From an uncultured Verrucomicrobiae bacterium (lineage in GTDB: Bacteria; Verrucomicrobiota; Verrucomicrobiia; Limisphaerales; J093): 45,676 bases of DNA. Under the pieces are notes generated by a model. It was not told the origin of the DNA. It saw only the letters and a program-made list of their open reading frames with translations, and ran no database searches. A program made the translations under genes and the position numbers. Where the stretch lies: assembly GCA_937946835.1 (NCBI GenBank), contig CALFAV010000010.1, positions 1 to 45,676 on the forward strand, in the 5' to 3' direction. Below, piece after piece: positions 23,679-31,022 of this stretch (positions are counted from its first letter, which is position 1; the number at the start of each line of letters is the position of its first letter).

Positions 23679-26600
23679 AACTAACACGATAGTACCGCTG
23701 TGCATCATCCGACGGTAGAGCGCCGTTCGCACCGTGCGTGACACTCAGGATTTGAACCGACGGCTCGGGGTTGCTCACGCGGGCAACGACCTGCCAATTG
23801 GGTGCTAACAAGTTGGTGGTGTACGAAACCAGGTAGGTCGTGCGAGCGGCCGCGCGCCAAGACAACTCGACAACCGGCGGCTTCGCGCTGAGCAGCCGGA
23901 AATCCGTGATCAACAAGTCGTCGAACGGGTACAAGTCCAAGCCATTGGGAATACCGTCGCCGTCGGAATCAATTTGCCGGCTTTGTGCCAGCCCCGTGTT
24001 GACCCGGAGGATTCGGCCGGATCGCAGCGCGACATCCACCCCGCTATTTGGCCCGGCAAAGCTCTTCACCCACCGCAGCCGTCCGTCAAAGCGCCCGTCC
24101 AAGTCTTCCGGAGTCAGGTTCGAGTGGGCGAAATAGATGGTCAAGCCGGGATCAATTATCAGGTAGTCTTCCGGAGCCTCTGCCACGCTGGGTTGGCCGC
24201 CGGCGTAACGATTGGTGCTGAACTCCAGGTAGTCCACGTAAAGCGCGTATGGGCCCGTGCTGTCTGGCGGGGGACCGAAACGCAGTTCGCCAAAGGCCTG
24301 GCTGTCGAGCCGCAGTTGACCCACGACCGCGTTGTTGGTGAACCCCGCCGCCACAGCACCCCGATCCTCCGCTGCCCAAGTGTGGGCGACACTCACGAAA
24401 CGGGGCGCGCGGGTCCAAATCCGCGTTCCAAACAGATCGCCAGTCAGGGGCCGGCGCCGCAGGTGAAAGCCGTCGGCGACTTCCCACTGGTTGATGAATT
24501 TCGGTCCGGCATCGGTCAGGCTGTTGGTCACGTTAAGGGTCAATCCGCGCCCGGCGACCAAGCGATGATTACGCAGTTTAAGGTTGCGGCCCGAATAGTC
24601 AGCCGAGCCGCCGACGTTGTGGAGACTCCCTTCCAGGCTTGCGTCGCCGGCGGTCAGGCGAAGGTCGTACGAGTTTTCGATAACACCCGAATCCCGGAAA
24701 TCTTCACAAACGATCTCGTGCGCCTCAGCTTCCAGTCGTCCGGTATTGACCAAGCGCTCCAAACGCCGTTGTGCAGGGAAATCCGCCCCGTAATATCCTA
24801 CGCGCCAAGGTCGGAGGGTACCGTTGTTGGTCAGAAACCGTAACTTGGGTATCAGTGCCCAAGTCCAGTCGGGGATTTCATTGGTCAAGGCTATGCGGCC
24901 GTTTACGGTCAAGCCTTCCGCCAAAATTTCCATCTTCCCACCGACCAAGAATGAATCGTCCACCACTACGTTGGTGCTGTTCAGCGCGAGGGTATGGGTG
25001 ATCACCTGCTGAGTACGCGACAGCAAATCGGCGCTCAAGATCAGGCAATACAAGTTGATGTCCACCGCGTTGGTAACCGGATTGAAATAGTTGGTGTTCG
25101 GGTCAATGAACCAGTTCGACAAGACTAAGGCGAACTGGTTGGACCAGATACCCGTCCAAGCCCGCAACTCGCCGCGGATCGCATGGAAGGAGTCCTTGGC
25201 CAAATTGCGCACGGTCAAAAGACCGTTGGTGGAAGCGAGATCACAAACCAGATTTTCGACGTCAATGAGTGTACCTTCGCTGTTTTGGAGGTGCGCGGTT
25301 TTGATCTCCACCAAGGTTTCGCCCCGAATGCGTGTGCGATTCAGATTGAGGGTGTCCGCCACGATCTCGATTCGGCCCGGGGTGTTGGTGGGGGAAACGC
25401 CGAATACAGCTGGTGGGCGCGCTTGGATGTTATCAATCGCCGCCCGATAGCCTGCGTACAAGTTCGTGGCGTAAACATTTGAGAAAGTTGTGTTGTACAA
25501 GAAACCACTAAATAGCGATGTGTTGCCGTAGCTGCCCAAGGCGTCGAAGACGGGCAATTCGCGATAAATCGCGTATGCAAAGGGGCGTCCCGTAGGCGTC
25601 CAAGGTGCCAAGTTGGTAAGCACCAGCGTATTGGTGTCATATCCCAGATAGTCTAGGAAGTAGAGGGTGTCGAGGGCGGGGGCTCCTTGGGCCACATTCG
25701 TGGTGCGCGAGGCAATTTCCACGGCGACAAGGCCAAATCCCAACCCTGCAGGACCAGGTGGACCGAAGCGAGTTCGAACAGTAAAGTTGGTGTCGCTGAG
25801 CCCCACCGCCACGGCCTGACGGAAAATGTTGGTGGGCAAAAGAATATTTGTCACCGATCCATCAGCATTGGTGAGAGTCAAGGAAGCGGAAGCCACCACG
25901 CCTGTGTTGGCGAAGGCGGTAAAATATTCACCTGGGACAAAGGTACTAAATCCGACGGTGAGGTTGTTCCATCCGGCACCAGACTGGACCACATGGGACT
26001 GCGTGGTCGCCAAGAGGTCGGCTCCGAGAAAGCGTAGAACCTGAGCCGTATTGATGGGCCCTGGATTGGGGACCGGCTGGAGACCGGCACCCCAATACAG
26101 GTCATAAATGGCATTGTCCCCGAGAAAGCTATCCGGGATGCCATCGCCGGTGTCATCGAAATACGCGTTGGCAAATGGCGAACCCGCGATGGGTGTCACC
26201 TCCAAACCTCCCCGGGAAAGGTCCACCTTCTGCCCCTCGATCCGCAGAGTGCCGGCGTTGCCCACCTGCAAATATCCGGGGCTGGTGACGTTGGTAGCCC
26301 GAATTTGCAACATGGTCTGGAAAAACGTGTTGCTATATCCAAAGTAACCATTGGCATCCAGACAGTAAATCGCGCCCGACGCCTCGTTGACAAACCGGCT
26401 CGCCGGGCGGCGGATGCCCAGGTCATCCGTGTAATCAAAGCGAAATCCCGGCGCGCCGATCATGACACCCCGGTTGGTGAAATAGAGGGTATTTTGAAAA
26501 TCGTACGGCAAAATGGTTTGAACTCCGAAGCTCCCGAGGTTCACGAAAGCCGTCGCGTTGATTTGGGGTGGATTGGTGAAACTGACGGTCCCCGGATTGA

Positions 26601-26790
26601 TGAAGATGGGCGCCACCGTCGGCGCGGGCAGCACCCGCCCCGGCATCCAGTCAAACCTTCCCAAAGCATTAAAAGGAGTGGCATATGTGGTCGTGCCCCG
26701 ATTCAGGTAAACCGACTCCGGGCTGGACGCCCAGCTTACCAGAACCGGTAGCAATCCGCTAGCCCAAACCAGTTTGCGAAGCCTGTTCAT
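23668..26790 (-). CDS. Large secreted protein of unknown function, probable beta-helix
   Basis: 1040 residues from ATG 26790, chosen for the signal peptide MNRLRKLVWASGLLPVLVSWASS; the open frame extends further upstream without protein character. No enzyme motif is recognised. The body is rich in Asn, Thr and short beta strands (repeated N-x-G-x-L, E-I-x-A-x-x-L patterns), suggesting a right-handed beta-helix or haemagglutinin-like fold. Two acidic D-x-D-G-D-G-I-P-type loops (about nt 26130-26160 and about 23940-23970) look like thrombospondin-type-3 calcium sites. The C-terminus carries the T-Y-L-V-S-Y-T-T-N-L ... W ... R-Y-Y-R-V module shared with neighbouring secreted proteins. Its 3' end overlaps the subtilase start, suggesting co-transcription. 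Confidence 0.8.
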   Translation of the reverse strand: MNRLRKLVWASGLLPVLVSWASSPESVYLNRGTTTYATPFNALGRFDWMPGRVLPAPTVAPIFINPGTVSFTNPPQINATAFVNLGSFGVQTILPYDFQNTLYFTNRGVMIGAPGFRFDYTDDLGIRRPASRFVNEASGAIYCLDANGYFGYSNTFFQTMLQIRATNVTSPGYLQVGNAGTLRIEGQKVDLSRGGLEVTPIAGSPFANAYFDDTGDGIPDSFLGDNAIYDLYWGAGLQPVPNPGPINTAQVLRFLGADLLATTQSHVVQSGAGWNNLTVGFSTFVPGEYFTAFANTGVVASASLTLTNADGSVTNILLPTNIFRQAVAVGLSDTNFTVRTRFGPPGPAGLGFGLVAVEIASRTTNVAQGAPALDTLYFLDYLGYDTNTLVLTNLAPWTPTGRPFAYAIYRELPVFDALGSYGNTSLFSGFLYNTTFSNVYATNLYAGYRAAIDNIQARPPAVFGVSPTNTPGRIEIVADTLNLNRTRIRGETLVEIKTAHLQNSEGTLIDVENLVCDLASTNGLLTVRNLAKDSFHAIRGELRAWTGIWSNQFALVLSNWFIDPNTNYFNPVTNAVDINLYCLILSADLLSRTQQVITHTLALNSTNVVVDDSFLVGGKMEILAEGLTVNGRIALTNEIPDWTWALIPKLRFLTNNGTLRPWRVGYYGADFPAQRRLERLVNTGRLEAEAHEIVCEDFRDSGVIENSYDLRLTAGDASLEGSLHNVGGSADYSGRNLKLRNHRLVAGRGLTLNVTNSLTDAGPKFINQWEVADGFHLRRRPLTGDLFGTRIWTRAPRFVSVAHTWAAEDRGAVAAGFTNNAVVGQLRLDSQAFGELRFGPPPDSTGPYALYVDYLEFSTNRYAGGQPSVAEAPEDYLIIDPGLTIYFAHSNLTPEDLDGRFDGRLRWVKSFAGPNSGVDVALRSGRILRVNTGLAQSRQIDSDGDGIPNGLDLYPFDDLLITDFRLLSAKPPVVELSWRAAARTTYLVSYTTNLLAPNWQVVARVSNPEPSVQILSVTHGANGALPSDDAQRYYRVSYEP

Positions 26791-26839
26791 AACCTGTGCA
26801 AGATGGTCGTGCGACGTGCGTCGGTCAATCCGGAAGACC

Positions 26840-28381
26840 TCATGGCATCGTACCCCCGCCAAAGCCTCCGGTCCCTCCGGTGCCCGCCTGACCTCCCTGA
26901 CCAGTGGCACCCACCACGATGAACGGGGAAAGCCAGGGATTCGCCGTCCGGTCCCGGATTCGTCCTTCCAAAACCAACCGTTCCAAATCCCGAATGCTGG
27001 CGCCCTGGGGGAAGATGTACGGTTCGGTTGCCGACCCGTCGTAAGCGCCCCAAATGGCGCCCGGAAAGCCATCGGCTTGACCCCCGCCCCCGATATTGAC
27101 CAAAAACTCGCCCAGTTTGCTAAACAGGATGGTCGCAGGGGGGGTAATAAGCCCCGGCCCGGAGAGGGTAACATTTCCGTTCAAGGCATCGTAACTCGTC
27201 AAAATCATGCTGCGCGCATGGAAGAACGGCTCCCCGTCGGGCGGGTTGATACCCAGGTCGGCCGCGGCGAACAAAATGTCCGGCTGTAACAGCACCCGCT
27301 GGAGCAACTGGGTTCGCAACACGCGGTTGGAGATGTAACGGTCCTCGAACACGTTGGTCATGGTCACCCAAGTCCCCACCATCGAGTCCCAGTTCACCCG
27401 CACGAAAGTGACCTTGTCCACGCCCGGCCGCAGGGCCACGTTGACCGGGGGCAGGTTGGTGCCGCCCACCACGTTGGTGAATCCGGGCGGGGCACCCCAA
27501 CCATTAACCTTGCCCCCGGAGTCCACGCCGATGACGTAATTTCCGCGCTGGGTGCCCAGGGGGGCCTGCACCACGTTGGTTGCCAGGGGCTCGATGTTGT
27601 AATTATCGGGCCGATAGATGTACCGGAGCGCCCCCACGTCATCGCGGGTCAACCCGGTGAAAAACAGCCCGGGCGAGACGGTGGCAAAAATCCCCGAAGC
27701 CAACACCGTCCCGTTCCACATGTTGAAGGCGGACACCGATGTCACGCTGGGCAGACTGGGATCCACCTCAAACTCGACCGCCTCCCAGACATCCGGGTTG
27801 GCCAGCGTCTGGAGAATCTGGTAGGTGTACAGAACCCCGTTGACGTAGCTGGAGGGATTGAAAGTCACCGGGTCAAAATTCCGCTTGATCACCACGTACA
27901 CCGGGATGTTGTTGATGATGGTCCGGGAACGGAGGGTCCACACAAACCGCTCCGCCGGGCCCACGCCCAGGGTCTCCAGCAGGGCGGCCAGCGTCTGGGT
28001 CTTCATGTCGAAGACAAACAGCGCATTCGCCCGATGGTTCATTCGGCGGGTGTCGAGGGGGAACTCGGACAGGTCCGGGCTCATTCTCGAGACCGGCGGC
28101 AGGTCGTTGAAAATCTTGATGGCCTTTTCAACCTCCTCCACCCCCCGCTGACCGAAATAATTCAGGAACGACTCGTCAAAGCCGTAGGTCAGGACAGGCA
28201 GGTTCCAGCGGTGCTCCTCACCCAGATTCATCGGGCCGCCCTGGTCAAGCCCCAGAATCTGATAGCCGATCTCCTGCACCATCCACGTATCGAAGGCCCC
28301 CAGCATGGAGAAAGCCCGGGCGCGCGGCACGCCCCACGCCAGGGCCAGGATCAGCAGAATTCGGAACAAGTGGGCGCGCAT
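26840..28381 (-). CDS. Secreted protein of unknown function with Gly-rich tail
   Basis: 513 residues with a clear signal peptide (FRILLILALAWGVPRARA). The mature start, FSMLGAFDTW and IGYQI, followed by GGPMNLGEEHRWN and LTYGFDESFLNYFG, matches from memory a verrucomicrobial family without assigned function. A segment LTRDDVGALRYIYRPD near 245-260 resembles the end of matrixin-like catalytic domains, but I see no HExxH motif, so no protease call is made. The last about 25 residues are Gly-rich (GQGGQAGTGGTGGFGGGT), reminiscent of the FGGGG stretch in the secretin of this locus. It starts 5 bases after the stop of the upstream gene, as in an operon. Confidence 0.75.
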   Translation of the reverse strand: MRAHLFRILLILALAWGVPRARAFSMLGAFDTWMVQEIGYQILGLDQGGPMNLGEEHRWNLPVLTYGFDESFLNYFGQRGVEEVEKAIKIFNDLPPVSRMSPDLSEFPLDTRRMNHRANALFVFDMKTQTLAALLETLGVGPAERFVWTLRSRTIINNIPVYVVIKRNFDPVTFNPSSYVNGVLYTYQILQTLANPDVWEAVEFEVDPSLPSVTSVSAFNMWNGTVLASGIFATVSPGLFFTGLTRDDVGALRYIYRPDNYNIEPLATNVVQAPLGTQRGNYVIGVDSGGKVNGWGAPPGFTNVVGGTNLPPVNVALRPGVDKVTFVRVNWDSMVGTWVTMTNVFEDRYISNRVLRTQLLQRVLLQPDILFAAADLGINPPDGEPFFHARSMILTSYDALNGNVTLSGPGLITPPATILFSKLGEFLVNIGGGGQADGFPGAIWGAYDGSATEPYIFPQGASIRDLERLVLEGRIRDRTANPWLSPFIVVGATGQGGQAGTGGTGGFGGGTMP

Positions 28382-28386
28382 AAATT

Positions 28387-30306
28387 TTAGCGGATACGAA
28401 CCACCCGGTAATACACGGTTGTCGCGTTGGTGGGGACCACGGACGCGGCCCGATCCCCGGGCGCAAACGCCGGGCCGGCCGCGTCACTCCAAGAGCGCAG
28501 GTCCTCGGACGCCTGCAACTGGTAAATCGAACCGGGCACGGCATTCCATTGCAGGAGCAGACCCCCGGTCGTGGGTTGGATGGACAGCTTCAATGCGCTG
28601 TCGGGATTGGTCGGGTCCGTCCCGGCCAGGAACTCGGCCAGGTTGGAGGCTCCATCGCCATCCGAGTCCTCACCCGGCGGCGGCCAGGCGGCGCCGTTGG
28701 TGCCCCAGTACTGCGCCTGCCAATCGTCCGGCAGACCGTCATTGTTGCGGTCTCGTCCCCAGGTGCGGCCCGTGGCCGGCTCGGACAGCGGCGACACCCG
28801 CCCGTCTTGTAACGCGTAGGCCAAGCGGAAGGTGTGCACACTGGCCGGATTGAACTCGTCTAAGACCCTGAAGTTGTCGGTCAAGACCAGCGGCGTGCTC
28901 GCCCCGTCCACATACAGGTGGTAAGCGGCGAAATCGGGGTAACCCGCCAGGGGCGCCCAACTGACCATGAGCGAGTAAGCGTCCAGGGCCGTGACCAGCG
29001 GGGGACCCGGTGCCGGCAGGACCAACTCGCCGGCAAAGCGCTGGGCCTGAATTTCGAAGCTGGCCCCCCCACCGACAAAACCCGACCAGGCCACCAAGAA
29101 GCGTCCGGCACCGTCGGCGGCCACCGTCGGCTCGATTTGCCGGCTGGCCGTGGTGGTGTTCACTCGAAACTCATCGCCCAGCGGACCGAATTGCCCCACC
29201 AGTCGGCCGTACACCCCCTCGCGCGACCCGTCCTGAGCGTAGCTGGTCCACACCACCAGCCGCGTGCCGCCCAGGGCGGCGATTTGGGGGGCAAACTGGT
29301 TGTGCGGGCGATGTTGATTGGCCAGGACGACCGAGCCGATCAAGTTGCCGTTGGCGTCATAGCTGCCCATCACCACGTCCCACATGTTGGTCAGGTCGGC
29401 GGTGTTGCGCTCGGACCAGGCGGCCATGAAACCGCCGTTCCACCCCGGGGCCAGGACCGGGTTGGCGCAAAGGTTGGTGCTGGTGTTCAGCCGCACTTCA
29501 TCCCCCAACGCGGTCCCGTCCACCCGGAAGCGCCGCGCAAAGATGTCCACGCTGTTTTCGAAGCGCTGTTGCTCGCTGACCCAGGCCACCACAACCGTTC
29601 CGTCCTCAAGTACGGTCACCGCCGGATCCCGCTGGTTGTAATCGGTAACCTGGTTGACCTGGAATTCAGCGCCCAGCTTCTCGCCGGTGGGAGAAAGCCG
29701 CTGGCCAAACACGCCCTGCATATGGCCGTCCTGGTCCCAACTGTTCCACAGGACCAACAAGTTGCCATCGCCCAGTCGGGTCAGGCGCGGGGCGGTTTGG
29801 CGGCCGGCGGTGAAGGTGTTGACGCGAAACTCCCCGCCCGCAAACCGGCCGTCCGGCTGCACCACCCGCGCCCAAATGTCCTGTTGTCCGGCCGGGCCAC
29901 CCTGCCAGACGATGAACGCTCCGCCGCCGGGCAACCACTCAACTGCCGGCAGTTCTTGATCGCCGGTGCCGGTCTGGTTCACGCGGAAAATCCGGGTGGG
30001 AATGGGCGACAGCGAGGCGTTCAATTCGGCGGCCATGATGCCCCAACCGTCTCCATCCACGGCATTGTCCTGCCAGACCACCATCCCGCCGGTGGCGGAC
30101 AAACTCAAAGCCGGCCGGGTTTGATCCCCGATCAGACCGCGGCTGAGCAGGTATTCGCTGCCCTGGGGCACCAGGGAAACCTCCGCCCGGACCGACAGGA
30201 GCAACAACAACGCGCCCAGAGCCGAGGCCGATTCCCACCCCGCGCCCCGAAAGCGGTTTTTCCTCAGCCCTCGTAATGGGTTGTGTTCTCGTTCCATGCC
30301 GTGCAT
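28387..30306 (-). CDS. Secreted repeat protein, probable beta-propeller with FN3-like domain
   Basis: 639 residues. A basic N-terminus and a hydrophobic segment (ALGALLLLLSVRA) give a signal peptide; ATG 30306 or 30297 could be used. Residues about 40-415 hold six or seven repeats with the pattern F-R-V-N-T, then A-x-L-G-D-G, then V-V-W-x-S, then G-V-x-G-Q-R, as in six- or seven-bladed propellers. An FN3-like domain (PLVTALDAYSLMVSWAPLAG) follows, then a calcium-type loop (EDSDGDGASNLAEFLAGTDP, typical of verrucomicrobial and planctomycete secreted proteins) and the C-terminal Y-Q-L-Q-A-S-E-D-L-x-x-W ... Y-Y-R-V module. It lies directly downstream of the secretin genes, which makes it candidate cargo. 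Function unknown. Confidence 0.8.
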   Translation of the reverse strand: MHGMEREHNPLRGLRKNRFRGAGWESASALGALLLLLSVRAEVSLVPQGSEYLLSRGLIGDQTRPALSLSATGGMVVWQDNAVDGDGWGIMAAELNASLSPIPTRIFRVNQTGTGDQELPAVEWLPGGGAFIVWQGGPAGQQDIWARVVQPDGRFAGGEFRVNTFTAGRQTAPRLTRLGDGNLLVLWNSWDQDGHMQGVFGQRLSPTGEKLGAEFQVNQVTDYNQRDPAVTVLEDGTVVVAWVSEQQRFENSVDIFARRFRVDGTALGDEVRLNTSTNLCANPVLAPGWNGGFMAAWSERNTADLTNMWDVVMGSYDANGNLIGSVVLANQHRPHNQFAPQIAALGGTRLVVWTSYAQDGSREGVYGRLVGQFGPLGDEFRVNTTTASRQIEPTVAADGAGRFLVAWSGFVGGGASFEIQAQRFAGELVLPAPGPPLVTALDAYSLMVSWAPLAGYPDFAAYHLYVDGASTPLVLTDNFRVLDEFNPASVHTFRLAYALQDGRVSPLSEPATGRTWGRDRNNDGLPDDWQAQYWGTNGAAWPPPGEDSDGDGASNLAEFLAGTDPTNPDSALKLSIQPTTGGLLLQWNAVPGSIYQLQASEDLRSWSDAAGPAFAPGDRAASVVPTNATTVYYRVVRIR

Positions 30307-30389
30307 TTCAAACGTTGGGCCAAACTCCCGTCTCCGCGCCGGTCAGGCAAAGACCGCAAGTTTTCCGCCAAATTCGCTTCCCGTCGTGT

Positions 30390-31022
30390 TCACCGCGAAG
30401 GCTCCGAAACCGGGGCAAAAGGCGTTTGGGGCGGAAGCTTGGTCGGGTCAAACGGCAAATTGTTCTCGTCGTGGACCCGGTTGCCCTGCGGGTCAATGAT
30501 GGTGGGGGTCACGAAGATCACCAGATTCTTTTTCTGGCTCGAGTTGGCCTCGCTGCGGAACAAGCGGCCCAGCACTGGCAGGTCCCCCAGGACCGGCACC
30601 TTGTCCTTGCGCTTGGCCACGCGCTCGGAAATCAACCCGCCCAACACCACGGTCTGGCCGTCCCAAACGATCGAGCTGGTCACCACCTGCCGGATGCGGA
30701 ACCGCGGCAGCGGCACCGGCGCGGACAGGTTGCCCACGACCGCCCGGAACTGGCCCGGATCGTCATAGCCGAGAAACTCGGTCACGGTGGGCAGCAGGTT
30801 GAGCTGGATGGTGTAGCCGTCCGCCGAGACGTGGGGAATCACGTCCAGGGTGGGGCCGATGGGCACCGGCACCGTGGCGGGCTGAATCGCCGCCTGCACC
30901 TGTGGTGCTTGGATCACCTGGGCCCAACCTGAGGTCGCGACTCCAACCAGAGCCACGCCCGCTGCGAGGATCAGAATTTTGGTCTTCATGTTTGGGAAAG
31001 GTCGGGAAGTTTGCCGGTTCAT
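30390..31022 (-). CDS. Separate C-terminal half of a secretin (second half of the barrel)
   Basis: 210 residues covering only the end of a type II/IV pilus secretin: PTLDVIPHVSADGYTIQL, PRFRIRQVVTS, the hallmark VWDGQTVVLGGLISE, KDKVPVLGDLPVLGRLFRS and LVIFVTPTIIDPQGNR. It normally continues the polypeptide encoded just upstream (31019-33544), whose sequence stops right before this part. Its start overlaps the upstream stop as ATGA in a different frame. Residues 12-35 nevertheless look like an independent signal peptide (MKTKILILAAGVALVGV, then SGWAQ), so initiation at 30989 is also possible. The second signal peptide argues that this is a real exported subunit rather than a frameshift remnant. 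It would assemble with the upstream protein in the outer membrane. Confidence 0.88.
   Translation of the reverse strand: MNRQTSRPFPNMKTKILILAAGVALVGVATSGWAQVIQAPQVQAAIQPATVPVPIGPTLDVIPHVSADGYTIQLNLLPTVTEFLGYDDPGQFRAVVGNLSAPVPLPRFRIRQVVTSSIVWDGQTVVLGGLISERVAKRKDKVPVLGDLPVLGRLFRSEANSSQKKNLVIFVTPTIIDPQGNRVHDENNLPFDPTKLPPQTPFAPVSEPSR

Noticed and set aside
26840..28381. Matrixin-like protease call from L-T-R-D-D-V-G-A-L-R-Y-I-Y
   Set aside because: No HExxH zinc motif is present in the protein.
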